Positions 9,150 through 18,591 of a stretch of 44,172 nt of DNA are shown here, piece after piece. Source of the DNA: Cytophagaceae bacterium (GTDB lineage: Bacteria; Bacteroidota; Bacteroidia; Cytophagales; Spirosomataceae); contig CANFVE010000021.1 in the NCBI GenBank assembly GCA_947450365.1, positions 1-44,172 of the forward strand. Direction: 5' to 3'. Both the position numbers and the translations under genes were made by a program. Below the pieces are notes generated by a model that was given only the letters and a program-made list of their open reading frames with translations, was not told the DNA's origin and did not search any database. Every line of letters starts with the position of its first letter. Position 1 is the stretch's first letter.

Positions 9150-11507
9150 TTAATCCTCCAATAATTCGTTGATTTCCTTTTTATTTAAACTCATCAAAAA
9201 GGCAGGCAATAAAACCAGATTACAAATCATGGCCATAAGCAAGGTAATAGAAACCAAAATTCCCAGCGCCTGCGTTCCTTTGAAGGTGGAAGCAGTGAAG
9301 ATAAAGAAGCCAAAAAATAAAATCATGGCGGTATAAAACATGGAAACCCCAGTTTTTTGAATTGTAATTTGAACGGCCCCTCGAACATTCTGAGAATTTT
9401 TCAAGAATTCATCCTTGTATCGGGTAAGAAAATAAATCGTACCATCACTCGATATGCCAAAGGCAATGGAAAATATCAAAATCGTACTGGGTTTTAAGGC
9501 AATTCCGAAATGCCCCATAATGCCCGCCGTGATGATGAGAGGAATCAAACTGGGTAGGGTAGAAATAATGACCATTTTCCAACTTCTAAATAACAAGGCC
9601 ATTAAGGCACAAATTAAGACGATGGCAGTCAACGTACTTTCGATTAAATTGGTTTGTAAATATTCCGTTTGGAAGGCATAAATCACAGAATTTCCAGTGA
9701 TTTTCGCATCAAAACTATTTGGGCTAGAAGCAGGCATTAATTCGCCAGTTTCAGAATTGGTCCTAAATATGGAATCGATTTGAGGTTGTAATCTGTCGTA
9801 TAATTCTCGCGTGCGAACCGTTCCAGCATCTTGCATTTGAAAACTCACCCGCGTATTCCGTTTTTCCAAATCGATAAATCCTGCAAACAAATTATTTTTA
9901 CCCTGTAAGCTTGATTGGAATTCGTTCAATTTTGATAATTCGCTGATACCGGGTAAGGTGTAATATTTCGGATCTCCGCCACGATACACTTGATACAAAT
10001 ATTTGGTAGCCGTCAAAATGGATAATCCTTGCGTAAATTCAGGGTATTGGGCCAATACTTTCTCAGTGCGCTTGATTTTTGACAGAATTTCCGGACTTAA
10101 CGCACGGCCTTTTTCATGGGCATCAATCGATATTTCAAACGGCATAACGCCCTTAAAATGGCTTTCGATGAATTTTAAATCGGAATAAATGGCATTGTCC
10201 TGAGGTAAATCATCCACGATGTAGCCAACAGCCTGAATTTTACTAATGCCATACAGGGAAACAATTACTAAAAATACAACAAAAGAATAGATGACCCTTC
10301 TGCGGGTAAATACCCACCGCTCTACTTGAATTAAAAAATGATTTACTTTTTTGGATTCAAAATGGGCTAAATCCTTGGCTTTTGGTGTGGCGAGATAACT
10401 AAAGAAAATAGGTATCAACATCCATGAAACCAAAAACGTAATCATCACATTAATAGCTGCAACCAATCCGAATTCGACCAATAAGCCCGATCCTGTAAAA
10501 GCAAACACCCCAAAACCTATCGACGTGGTTAGGTTTGCTAAAAACAAGGTTCTACCTACTTTTGACGCACTCTCGATTAATGATTCTTCTTTACTATTTC
10601 CCCCTAAATAACTTTCATGGTATTTATTTAATAAGAATATCACATTGGGTACACCAATCACCACGATGAGCGGCGGAATTAAACCCGAAAGTAAGGTGAT
10701 TTTGAAATCAAAGAGCACGATGGTGGCTAAGGAGGCTGTTATGCCAACTAAAATCACAATCAGGGCAAAAAACACGACTTGAATCGATCTGAAAAAATAG
10801 AATAGGATGATGGATGTAACAGCAATGGCAAGTAATAGGAATAAAGCTAACTCATTCGTCACCTGGGATGTATATTCCGTCCGAATAAAAGGCATACCAG
10901 AAAAATGAACGGCATGCCCTGTTTTTAGGGCATAAGATTCGCCCATGGCTTTAATTTTTTTGACTAATTGGATCCGATTTTTATTATTTATCGTCTTTTG
11001 ATCCAAGGTAATCATCATTAAATGCACATTCAAATCCTCCGTATACAAGAAATTTGTGTAAATGGGTAATCTATGTAATTGAATTTTTAGGGAATCCAAT
11101 CGTTGCTGATTCGTGGCAATACTTGAATCCCAAATACTCCGAGTTTGGAATTTTTTCTGAATCGAATCGATATATACCTCAGGTAAATTGGCTACTGATA
11201 GTACATTTTTGATTCCCGATTCCTTTTTAATTTCATTGGTTAGCGATTTCCAAGCATCGAATTCCTTTACTTGAAATAAGTCCTTGTTTTCAAGGCCAAT
11301 GACCATGACGGCGCCATCCTCGCCATATTTCTTTTTGAAAGATTCATATAATTGAAAGCGATCATCGGATTTCGGAAGGATTTTGGCCAATTCATAACTT
11401 AATTGGATTTTACTTGCCGTATACCCTAATATTCCCGTTAGAATTCCTAAGGTAATGAGGATGAATATTTTATATCGTAAAATGGCTTTGGCAATGGCTA
11501 ACCACAT
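9150..11507 (-). CDS. RND-superfamily exporter (MMPL/SSD-like)
   Basis: This 785-aa inner-membrane protein is a compact RND exporter. A first membrane helix (about 14-32) is followed by a roughly 180-residue periplasmic loop, a bundle of five helices (about 215-370, including the sterol-sensing-like stretch FLANLTTSIGFGVFAFTGSG), a second helix near 405, another periplasmic loop and a final bundle (about 625-775, with SIAFGISSDGTIYFLTRY). It is shorter than AcrB-type pumps and resembles MMPL or hopanoid/lipid exporters. No membrane-fusion or outer-membrane partner is adjacent. It lies 2 bases from both neighbours in the operon. A lipid cargo is a guess. Confidence 0.88.
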   Translation of the reverse strand: MWLAIAKAILRYKIFILITLGILTGILGYTASKIQLSYELAKILPKSDDRFQLYESFKKKYGEDGAVMVIGLENKDLFQVKEFDAWKSLTNEIKKESGIKNVLSVANLPEVYIDSIQKKFQTRSIWDSSIATNQQRLDSLKIQLHRLPIYTNFLYTEDLNVHLMMITLDQKTINNKNRIQLVKKIKAMGESYALKTGHAVHFSGMPFIRTEYTSQVTNELALFLLLAIAVTSIILFYFFRSIQVVFFALIVILVGITASLATIVLFDFKITLLSGLIPPLIVVIGVPNVIFLLNKYHESYLGGNSKEESLIESASKVGRTLFLANLTTSIGFGVFAFTGSGLLVEFGLVAAINVMITFLVSWMLIPIFFSYLATPKAKDLAHFESKKVNHFLIQVERWVFTRRRVIYSFVVFLVIVSLYGISKIQAVGYIVDDLPQDNAIYSDLKFIESHFKGVMPFEISIDAHEKGRALSPEILSKIKRTEKVLAQYPEFTQGLSILTATKYLYQVYRGGDPKYYTLPGISELSKLNEFQSSLQGKNNLFAGFIDLEKRNTRVSFQMQDAGTVRTRELYDRLQPQIDSIFRTNSETGELMPASSPNSFDAKITGNSVIYAFQTEYLQTNLIESTLTAIVLICALMALLFRSWKMVIISTLPSLIPLIITAGIMGHFGIALKPSTILIFSIAFGISSDGTIYFLTRYKDEFLKNSQNVRGAVQITIQKTGVSMFYTAMILFFGFFIFTASTFKGTQALGILVSITLLMAMICNLVLLPAFLMSLNKKEINELLED

Positions 11508-11509
11508 GC

Positions 11510-12208
11510 TTAACTTGATTTAGGGGCGGATAAATATTGTTCGGCGATGATTAAATCTTCCGGACTTGTTATTTTGATGTTGCTATAGGATCCAGGAACT
11601 AAATTAATTTTGATACCTAAGGATTCCACCACACTGGCATCATCGGTAAATGTGGGTTTATAGGTCTGATGGAATGCTTTTTTTAAATCATCCAATAAAA
11701 ATACCTGAGGAGTTTGAATCAGTTGAACTTCATCCCGAGGAATTTGAACAAAACGATCTTGTTCCACATCCCATTTTCGAATCGAATCTTTACTAGGTAC
11801 CGCTAAAATTGCATTTCTTTGCGCTTCCGCGAGGTGAAATGCTTGTTGGATTAGAATAGGATCAACCAAAGGTCTAACGCCATCGTGAATGGCAACTAAG
11901 CAATTTTCCTGTGTCTTGATCGCTTGAATACCATGTTGGCTCGAATGAAAACGCGTTTCACCCCCTTCTACGAGGCGATGCGGGGTTTCGTAATGAATTT
12001 CAGGATGGGTCAAACATAAGGATGCCCAAAAATCAAATTGATTCTTGGGCAAGACAACGATGAGTTCCGTATGTTGATCTGCCGATTTGAATTGTTTCAT
12101 GGTATGAAACAAAACTGGTTTGCCTTGAAGGAGCAAAAATTGTTTAGGAATCGCACTTTTCATGCGTTGACCCGTTCCTCCAGCGACGATGATGGCAAAT
12201 TTTTTCAA
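11510..12208 (-). CDS. ispD: 2-C-methyl-D-erythritol 4-phosphate cytidylyltransferase
   Basis: IspD couples CTP to methylerythritol phosphate, the third step of the MEP isoprenoid pathway. The 232-aa protein shows the CTP-binding N-terminus IIVAGGTGQRMKSAIPKQF, then VAIHDGVRPLVDP and TDDASVVE, all family hallmarks. It lies 10 bases after queA and 2 bases before the RND exporter. No ispF fusion is present. Confidence 0.95.
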   Translation of the reverse strand: MKKFAIIVAGGTGQRMKSAIPKQFLLLQGKPVLFHTMKQFKSADQHTELIVVLPKNQFDFWASLCLTHPEIHYETPHRLVEGGETRFHSSQHGIQAIKTQENCLVAIHDGVRPLVDPILIQQAFHLAEAQRNAILAVPSKDSIRKWDVEQDRFVQIPRDEVQLIQTPQVFLLDDLKKAFHQTYKPTFTDDASVVESLGIKINLVPGSYSNIKITSPEDLIIAEQYLSAPKSS

Positions 12209-12218
12209 GGCAACGTGT

Positions 12219-13271
12219 TTAAATAATTAACATCACATCGCCATAACTAAAGAAGCGATATTTTTCCTTAATCGCTTGTTTATAAGCTTCTTGTATCAAT
12301 TCATATCCCCCAAAAGCCGAGGCCATCATTAATAAAATGGATTCAGGAAGGTGGAAATTTGTTAATAATGCAGAAGGAATTTTGAATTCGTACGGAGGGA
12401 AGATGAATTTATCGGTCCAGCTATTGATCGGCTTTAGATGGCCACTAGCTGAAACGGAAGATTCTAATGCTTTCATCACAGTGGTTCCAACAGCTAATAC
12501 TTTCTTTTTATTATCGATCGCTTCATTGACAAAATTACAAGTCGCCTCATTAATCATGAAATGTTCAGAATCTGTTTTGTGTTTGGTTAAATCTTCTACG
12601 TCCACTTGTCTAAAAGTCCCCAATCCCACATGCAAGGTAATAGGCGAAAATTGAACACCATTCAATTCCATCCGCTTCATGACGATTTTCGAAAAGTGTA
12701 AACCTGCCGTTGGTGCCGCAACAGCCCCCACATGTTCCGCATAAATCGTTTGGAAACGCTCACGGTCATCTTCTGTAGCCGCACGTTTTAATCGAATCTC
12801 ATCCGGCAGAGGTGTTTCACCTAATTCATGAATGGCAGCCATTAAGGCGTCATGGTCGCCATCGTATAAGAACCGAATGGTACGACCTCTTGATGTCGTA
12901 TTATCAATTACCTCTGCAACTAAGTCAGATTCGCCAAAATACAATTTATTTCCAACCCGAATTTTACGTGCAGGATCCACCAAAACATCCCATAAGCGAT
13001 GTTCACGGTTTAATTCACGTAATAAAAATACCTCAATTTGCGCACCTGTTTTTTCTTTGTTACCGTATAAACGAGCTGGAAAAACCTTTGTGTTATTGGT
13101 TACTAACACATCACCTTCACCAAAATAATCGATGATGTCAGTGAATTTTTTATGCTCGATGGTTTTCTCTTTACGATTCACCACCATCATGCGCGCATCT
13201 TCGCGGTTTTCGGTGGGATTAAGGGCAATTAAACTTTGAGGTAAATCAAATCTGAATTCAGATAATTTCAT
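12219..13271 (-). CDS. queA: tRNA preQ1(34) S-adenosylmethionine ribosyltransferase-isomerase
   Basis: QueA transfers the ribosyl part of SAM to preQ1 in tRNA to make epoxyqueuosine. From ATG 13271 the protein is 350 aa and opens [16 protein letters not shown], the canonical start. Further motifs are [29 protein letters not shown] and [13 protein letters not shown]. An upstream in-frame GTG (13310) lies next to the -7 promoter box and is rejected. First gene of a five-gene operon with a well-formed promoter. Confidence 0.96.
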   Translation of the reverse strand: MKLSEFRFDLPQSLIALNPTENREDARMMVVNRKEKTIEHKKFTDIIDYFGEGDVLVTNNTKVFPARLYGNKEKTGAQIEVFLLRELNREHRLWDVLVDPARKIRVGNKLYFGESDLVAEVIDNTTSRGRTIRFLYDGDHDALMAAIHELGETPLPDEIRLKRAATEDDRERFQTIYAEHVGAVAAPTAGLHFSKIVMKRMELNGVQFSPITLHVGLGTFRQVDVEDLTKHKTDSEHFMINEATCNFVNEAIDNKKKVLAVGTTVMKALESSVSASGHLKPINSWTDKFIFPPYEFKIPSALLTNFHLPESILLMMASAFGGYELIQEAYKQAIKEKYRFFSYGDVMLII

Positions 13272-13299
13272 TCGGATGGGTTTTGATATGTGTATTTTA

Positions 13300-13331
13300 C
13301 AAATATACACTTTTCAAAGGGGGCTTGTCAA
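13300..13331 (-). promoter_or_regulatory. Promoter of the queA operon (TTG-N21-TATATTTG)
   Basis: On the minus strand a -33 TTG (13329-13331) and an exact -7 TATATTTG (13300-13307) are 21 bases apart, the expected Bacteroidota spacing. The predicted start of transcription is near 13296, giving a leader of about 25 bases. Confidence 0.75.
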
Positions 13332-13380
13332 GGTAAATTTTTTAAAACAAATCCGAATCGCCTTTGTTAGCATTTAAACC

Positions 13381-13388
13381 TATATTTG
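13381..13388 (+). promoter_or_regulatory. -7 box (TATATTTG) abutting the photolyase start
   Basis: Exact TAnnTTTG match ending only 3 bases before the ATG at 13392. If used, the transcript would begin at or very near the start codon. No TTG is found 19-23 bases upstream, so the assignment is tentative. Confidence 0.45.
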
Positions 13389-13391
13389 TAC

Positions 13392-14690
13392 ATGAATAAA
13401 GTCGCTATTTTTTGGTTTCGGAGGGATTTGCGCTTGGAAGATAATTGTGGATTATTCCAAGCCTTGGCGGGAGACCTACCAGTTTTACCTATTTTTATTT
13501 TTGATCCTACTATTTTAGGTAGGTTGGCCTCAAAAAAAGATGCACGGGTTGAATTTATTCATCAGGCACTACAAATGATTAAAAATAAATTAAAAGGTTT
13601 TGGGTCAGATTTAATGGTTTTGCATGCGAATCCATTAGAGGCTTTCGAACAAATTTCTGGACTTTTTTCCATTCAAGCCATTTATTCAAATCATGATTAC
13701 GAACGCTACGGGGTGGAACGAGATTTGAAAATTTCGAATTGGGCCTCAGACCATGGCATCGATTTTAAATCGTTTAAAGACCAGGTTGTTTTTGAAAAGT
13801 CAGAATTATTAAGTGGTCAAGGAACTCCCTACACAGTTTTTACACCCTATTCTCGGAAATGGAAGGAGCGCTTAGCTCAAGAGCCCATAAGGATATTTGG
13901 TTCGGAATTTGGTCAAAATTATTTGAAGGCGGAATTTTCGATGCCAAGCTTGGCTGAATTGGGTTTTGAATCGGCAGGTTTAGATTTTCCAACGGATCAA
14001 GTGAAGGATGAGTTAATTCAAAATTATGGAGCCAAGCGTGATTTTCCAGCTTTGCCGGGTACATCTCGATTATCCGTTCATTTGCGTTTTGGTACCCTAT
14101 CGATTCGGTCATTGGTGTTGAAAGCTATTGGTAAATCTGAAACTTGGTTAAACGAATTGATTTGGCGAGATTTTTATTTTTCTATTTTACATCATTTTCC
14201 CCAGGTTAGCGATGGGAAAGCCTTTCGAAAGGAATATGATTTGATTGAATGGCGAAATGATGAAATGGAATTTGCGGCTTGGTGTGAGGGGAGGACGGGT
14301 TATCCGATGGTCGATGCGGGCATGCGGGAATTAAATCAAACGGGATTTATGCACAATCGTGTTCGTATGGTTGTGGCTAGTTTTTTGGTCAAACATTTAT
14401 TAATTGATTGGCGTTGGGGCGAGGCTTATTTTGCAGAAAAATTATTGGATTTTGATTTTGCGGCAAATAATGGGGGCTGGCAATGGGCTTCAGGTTCTGG
14501 ATGTGATGCGGCGCCTTATTTTCGAGTGTTTAATCCGACCTTACAAATGCAAAAATTTGATCCACATTTAATCTATGTCAAGAAATGGGTACCTGAATTT
14601 TTGGAATTTAATTATCCAAAACCCATCGTGGACCATGTTATGGCTCGGAAAAGGGTCGTGGAAGTATACCAAAAAGCCTTACGGAGCTAA
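13392..14690 (+). CDS. phr: Deoxyribodipyrimidine photolyase / cryptochrome family
   Basis: A light-driven flavoprotein expected to repair cyclobutane pyrimidine dimers. The 432-aa protein opens IFWFRRDLRLEDN, the photolyase alpha/beta antenna domain. The helical FAD domain carries GTSRLSVHLRFGTLSIR, then LIWRDFYF, YPMVDAGMRELNQTGFMHNR, and NNGGWQWASGSGCDAAPYFR, which match class I CPD photolyases. The start at ATG 13392 is preferred over the TTG at 13386, which falls inside the -7 box. The last 12 bases overlap the converging DUF3108 gene. A cryptochrome-like sensory role is less likely but cannot be excluded. Confidence 0.93.
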   Translation: MNKVAIFWFRRDLRLEDNCGLFQALAGDLPVLPIFIFDPTILGRLASKKDARVEFIHQALQMIKNKLKGFGSDLMVLHANPLEAFEQISGLFSIQAIYSNHDYERYGVERDLKISNWASDHGIDFKSFKDQVVFEKSELLSGQGTPYTVFTPYSRKWKERLAQEPIRIFGSEFGQNYLKAEFSMPSLAELGFESAGLDFPTDQVKDELIQNYGAKRDFPALPGTSRLSVHLRFGTLSIRSLVLKAIGKSETWLNELIWRDFYFSILHHFPQVSDGKAFRKEYDLIEWRNDEMEFAAWCEGRTGYPMVDAGMRELNQTGFMHNRVRMVVASFLVKHLLIDWRWGEAYFAEKLLDFDFAANNGGWQWASGSGCDAAPYFRVFNPTLQMQKFDPHLIYVKKWVPEFLEFNYPKPIVDHVMARKRVVEVYQKALRS

Positions 14691-15482
14691 GGCATACATG
14701 GGTTTGCCTTGGATTTTATAATCTTCTAAATCGATGGTCAAAAAACCTATTTTAAGGCTTACTTCCATTTTAAATGGGATTTGATGGGAATCCTGACTAA
14801 TCCAAAGTCGGATTGCGTCCTTATCTTCAAAGAAATTGTTTTTGGGTAATACCAAGGAAGTTCGGATGCATTTTTTTGTGCCAAACTTACTTTCAACAGT
14901 TTCAAAACCTTTCACAATAAACCAAAGCTCAAAAATAGTACCATCCATCAAGACCTTTGCGCTTAATTTCTGGCCAGGTTTCATGTCGGAGAGATTTTTA
15001 TCCCTTAAAAAATAATAGCCGCCAATAATGTCTAACATCCCTTTGGTGATGGACATATTTTTTTCAACAGGTGTATTTTGTGGGGAAGTGATTTTTGCAA
15101 TTCCTTTTTCTTGGTCATAAAGCACTGTTTCTTCCTTTCGGTACCGGCCTTCTTTTTTTTTCATTTCGGTTTTTAAAGGAATACGCGAGTGAATATCTAA
15201 ATAGGAAGACCAATAATCAACGACAGGGCTTATGACATCCAAAAGCCCCACCGTTTTTCCTTCGATTTCGATTTTGCGTGTCGCTTTATTTCCCATTGGA
15301 ATGGTTTGTGGGGAGCTTTTAATCGTAGCCTGTGCGGCATTGATGAAGCCTAAATGTATACGGTATTGCAATTGTTCGTGTCCGATTAATGAAGAGGAAT
15401 CTTGACCTAGATTAGGAAAAGATATGATCAATAAATTGATAAAAAGGAAGAATATGGATTTTAGAAATTTGCAATTTGACAC
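14679..15482 (-). CDS. DUF3108 domain protein, exported
   Basis: The 267-aa protein begins with a signal peptide (SIFFLFINLLIISFPNLGQ, about 9-27) and then the DUF3108 fold, beginning EQLQYRIHLGFINAAQATI and rich in beta strands. Such proteins are periplasmic or outer-membrane associated and their function is unknown. It starts with GTG, since no in-frame ATG precedes the signal peptide. The 3' end overlaps phr by 12 bases on the opposite strand. No partner gene is nearby. Confidence 0.8.
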   Translation of the reverse strand: MSNCKFLKSIFFLFINLLIISFPNLGQDSSSLIGHEQLQYRIHLGFINAAQATIKSSPQTIPMGNKATRKIEIEGKTVGLLDVISPVVDYWSSYLDIHSRIPLKTEMKKKEGRYRKEETVLYDQEKGIAKITSPQNTPVEKNMSITKGMLDIIGGYYFLRDKNLSDMKPGQKLSAKVLMDGTIFELWFIVKGFETVESKFGTKKCIRTSLVLPKNNFFEDKDAIRLWISQDSHQIPFKMEVSLKIGFLTIDLEDYKIQGKPMYALAP

Positions 15483-15537
15483 GCTGGAAATGTTTTTTAA
15501 AATTGATCCTATTTATCCAATTAGTTTATCCGGAAAA

Positions 15538-15571
15538 TTGCTTAATTATTACGGCGTATTTCCTATTTTTG
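15538..15571 (+). promoter_or_regulatory. Promoter of recA (TTG-N23-TATTTTTG)
   Basis: A -33 TTG (15538-15540) and an exact -7 TATTTTTG (15564-15571) are separated by 23 bases, the upper end of the accepted range. The leader to ATG 15636 would be about 60 bases. I see no clear LexA-type operator. Confidence 0.6.
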
Positions 15572-15635
15572 TTTAGGCTTACAAGGTAAGTGGATTTTTC
15601 AATAAGAAACACTCAAATTTATCAATAAATAAATC

Positions 15636-16691
15636 ATGGCAAAACAATCGGGCGATGCAACAGGCTTAGCTGCTGAAAAATTAAAGGCTCTTCAAACTAC
15701 ATTAGAGAAGTTGGACAAGGCCTATGGAAAAGGAACGGTGATGCGCTTATCGGATAGTAAGGTGATGGACGTCCCCGTGATTTCGACAGGTTCTTTGGGA
15801 TTAGATTTAGCTTTGGGGATAGGTGGGGTGCCACGTGGGCGTGTCGTTGAAATTTATGGTCCAGAATCTTCGGGTAAAACGACGTTGACGTTGCATTGTA
15901 TTGCTGAAGCACAGAAGGCGGGAGGTTTGGCAGCATTTGTGGATGCGGAACATGCTTTTGATCGTGCCTATGCGGAGAAATTAGGGATTGATACAGAAAA
16001 TTTATTGATTTCACAGCCAGATAATGGAGAACAGGCATTGGAGATTGCAGAACATTTAATTAGTTCTGGGGCGATTGACATTATTGTAATTGACTCAGTG
16101 GCTGCATTGGTTCCAAAGGCGGAGATTGAAGGTGAGATGGGAGATTCTAAAATGGGATTACAGGCGCGTTTAATGTCTCAAGCACTACGGAAGTTGACGG
16201 GAACGATAAATAAAACGGGATGTTGCTGTATTTTCATCAACCAATTGCGGGATAAGATTGGCGTAATGTTCGGTTCGCCAGAGACTACGACTGGGGGTAA
16301 TGCCTTAAAGTTTTATGCTTCGGTGCGCTTGGATATTCGTCGGGCTGGTCAAATTAAAGAAAGTGCAGATTCAATTACGGGAAATCGTACACGGGTGAAG
16401 GTCGTTAAAAATAAATTAGCCCCTCCGTTTAAGGTGGTCGAATTTGATATTATGTATGGGGAAGGAATTTCAAAGGCTGGAGAGGTCTTGGATTTAGGCG
16501 TCGATTTAGGCGTAATTGATAAATCAGGATCATGGTTCTCCTATAATGGAAATCGTTTGGGTCAAGGAAGAGATGCTGTGAAAGACTTGATTAAGGATAA
16601 TCCAGAGTTGATGGATGAACTAGAGGCTAAAATCAAAGAAAAGGTGAAGGGAAACGATGATGTGTTATTGGATAAAGAGGTACAAGAATAG
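15636..16691 (+). CDS. recA: Recombinase RecA
   Basis: RecA polymerises on single-stranded DNA for strand exchange and, where LexA exists, triggers the SOS response. The 351-aa protein has Walker [10 protein letters not shown] (75-83), FVDAEHAFD, Walker [23 protein letters not shown], the loop [22 protein letters not shown] and an acidic, lysine-rich C-terminal tail. It is intact and of usual length. It converges with dnaA over a shared terminator hairpin. Confidence 0.98.
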   Translation: MAKQSGDATGLAAEKLKALQTTLEKLDKAYGKGTVMRLSDSKVMDVPVISTGSLGLDLALGIGGVPRGRVVEIYGPESSGKTTLTLHCIAEAQKAGGLAAFVDAEHAFDRAYAEKLGIDTENLLISQPDNGEQALEIAEHLISSGAIDIIVIDSVAALVPKAEIEGEMGDSKMGLQARLMSQALRKLTGTINKTGCCCIFINQLRDKIGVMFGSPETTTGGNALKFYASVRLDIRRAGQIKESADSITGNRTRVKVVKNKLAPPFKVVEFDIMYGEGISKAGEVLDLGVDLGVIDKSGSWFSYNGNRLGQGRDAVKDLIKDNPELMDELEAKIKEKVKGNDDVLLDKEVQE

Positions 16692-16721
16692 TCATTCCAT
16701 GAGCTAATTGAACTTATAATG

Positions 16722-16755
16722 AACTAAAAAAGAGGCGAAAGCCTCTTTTTTAGTT
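16722..16755. terminator. Bidirectional terminator shared by recA and dnaA
   Basis: A 15-bp perfect stem (16722-16736 with 16741-16755) closes a GAAA tetraloop, with A- and T-runs flanking a GAGGC/GCCTC core, so it works as an intrinsic terminator on either strand. It overlaps the last codon of dnaA. Confidence 0.92.
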
Positions 16756-18165
16756 TTGTGCGATATTGAAACGATTAAATAATTTTCGTACCGTTTTCTC
16801 GACTGTTTTATCAATTACCATCGCCTCTGAGATACTTTGAACGGCGTGGATCACGGTACTGTGGTCTCTACCTCCAAAATGGTATCCGATGGATTTTAAA
16901 GGTAGATTTGTTAATTCTTTTAACATATACATGGCAACTTGCCTTGGGAAAACATTTTCCTTTTTACGGCATTTTCCTTGTAGCGTTTCTAGGTTTACAT
17001 CAAAATGATGGGTCACGACATCTAGAATATTATCGACGCTTAATTCTTTTTCTTGGTCGTTGACTATGCTCTTTAAAGTTGATTTAGCTAATTCTAAATC
17101 GATTTCTTTGCGAGTCAAAGAGGCCTGAGCCATCAGGGAAATAATGACACCCTCTAATTCACGAACATTGGTTTGAATGGAATGGGCTAAATATTCTAGC
17201 ACATCTATATTAATGTGGATACCATCGTCTTGCAATTTCTTTTGGATAATGGCGATTCGTGTTTCGAAATCAGGTTGTTGAAGATCCGCAGTTAATCCCC
17301 ACTTAAACCGACTCAGGAGCCGATCTTCCATGCCTGCCAAATCCCGTGGCGCGCGGTCTGAAGACAAAATAATTTGTTTGCCCGATTGATGCAGGTGATT
17401 GAAAATATTAAAGAAGGTTTCTTGCGTCTTTTCTTTTCCGGATAAAAATTGGACATCATCGATGATGAGGACATCCACTTGTAAATAAAAATTGGTAAAT
17501 GTTTCGATGGAATTATTTCGAATCGCATTGACAAATTGATTCGTAAATTTTTCTGTCGAAACGTAGAGAACAAATTTTTCTGGAAATTGATTCTTTATTT
17601 GGTTCCCAATGGCCTGAATTAAGTGCGTTTTACCCAATCCTACGCCTCCATAAATCATAAGTGGGTTAAATGAGGTTAAACCAGGCTTATTGGCAACGGC
17701 CAATCCAGCTGCTCTACCTAATCGATTGCAATCGCCTTCAATGAATTTATCAAAGGTGTATTTTGGGATTAAATATGAATCTAATTCCAATGAATCTAAA
17801 TCCTTAAATTGGAAGGGATTTCGTTGGATTACATGTTGTGCAATCGCATTAGATGATGATGATGCGCTGTTCGGAAGGTTAAATGTTATCGGTGGGTTTT
17901 TGCGATCCCCTTTATCAACGACAATGGAATATTCCAACATCCCATTTTTTCCTATTACCTGATCAATTGCCTTCCGGAAAACCGACACATAATTTTCTTC
18001 CAGCCATTCATAAAAGAATTGCGACGGAACTTGAATGGTAAGCGTATCATTATGGAATTTAATCGGAACAATCGGAGCAAACCACGTCGTGAAATTTTGC
18101 TCAGAGATATCCTCTCGGATGATTCTCAGGCACTTATTCCACAACTCTTGAACTACTGTTTGCAT
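16750..18165 (-). CDS. dnaA: Chromosomal replication initiator DnaA
   Basis: DnaA binds origin DnaA boxes and melts DNA to start replication. The 471-aa protein has the N-terminal DnaB-interaction domain I (1-90), a short variable linker with a run of Ser, the AAA+ core with Walker A GGVGLGKTHL and Walker B VLIIDDVQFL, and the C-terminal DNA-binding domain IV with the signature GGRDHSTVIHA. It is complete. Its upstream gap is extremely AT-rich and carries repeats, but no gyrB, dnaN or rpmH neighbour is present. Confidence 0.98.
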   Translation of the reverse strand: MQTVVQELWNKCLRIIREDISEQNFTTWFAPIVPIKFHNDTLTIQVPSQFFYEWLEENYVSVFRKAIDQVIGKNGMLEYSIVVDKGDRKNPPITFNLPNSASSSSNAIAQHVIQRNPFQFKDLDSLELDSYLIPKYTFDKFIEGDCNRLGRAAGLAVANKPGLTSFNPLMIYGGVGLGKTHLIQAIGNQIKNQFPEKFVLYVSTEKFTNQFVNAIRNNSIETFTNFYLQVDVLIIDDVQFLSGKEKTQETFFNIFNHLHQSGKQIILSSDRAPRDLAGMEDRLLSRFKWGLTADLQQPDFETRIAIIQKKLQDDGIHINIDVLEYLAHSIQTNVRELEGVIISLMAQASLTRKEIDLELAKSTLKSIVNDQEKELSVDNILDVVTHHFDVNLETLQGKCRKKENVFPRQVAMYMLKELTNLPLKSIGYHFGGRDHSTVIHAVQSISEAMVIDKTVEKTVRKLFNRFNIAQN

Positions 18166-18566
18166 ACAAAATTTTAGATACTAATTCCTCGAGTAAAATT
18201 GCCCAAATGGGTAAAATTTACCTGTTTGTTTTATAAATTTCAAATAATGGCTTGTTCTACTAAAAACTTAAAAAGTTTTATTTAGCGGGGAGACAAAAAT
18301 AGTAAAATTCGGGGTCGATACAAATTGAAAAAAAATAAAAAACAGCTTTTTTTTTGAAAAAAAAGTGTGATAAAATTTGGAACTAAAAATTGTTCAATTT
18401 TTCTAATGTTTAAAGCCATTTTGGCTTGAAAAAATCAAATAAATAAATTCTATTTTTTTTTGAATAAAAAACGTATTTTTTTTGATTTTAAAATTCCGAT
18501 TGCCATTAAATATGAAGTTAACTTATTGTTTATCAATGAATTATGAAAAATATCTTAAAATTTAAA
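18166..18566. other. 401-bp AT-rich gap upstream of dnaA with repeats
   Basis: No coding region is visible. The stretch is strikingly AT-rich with long A and T tracts. GTAAAATT occurs three times (18193-18200, 18211-18218, 18302-18309), the second inside a 13-bp palindrome (18210-18222). A T9-G-A8 symmetric tract lies at 18347-18364. It must hold the dnaA promoter, although no exact TAnnTTTG box was found near the start. An origin function is possible, but I found no TTATCCACA-type DnaA box. Confidence 0.5.
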
Positions 18567-18591
18567 TTAATTTATAATTTTAAGATATTTT
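18547..18591. repeat. 16-bp perfect AT-rich inverted repeat at the end of the lipid kinase gene
   Basis: AAAATATCTTAAAATT (18547-18562) and its exact reverse complement (18576-18591) flank a 13-base spacer. It covers the last codons and stop of the lipid kinase gene. It may act as that gene's terminator, or as a protein-binding site at the edge of the AT-rich dnaA gap. Confidence 0.7.
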
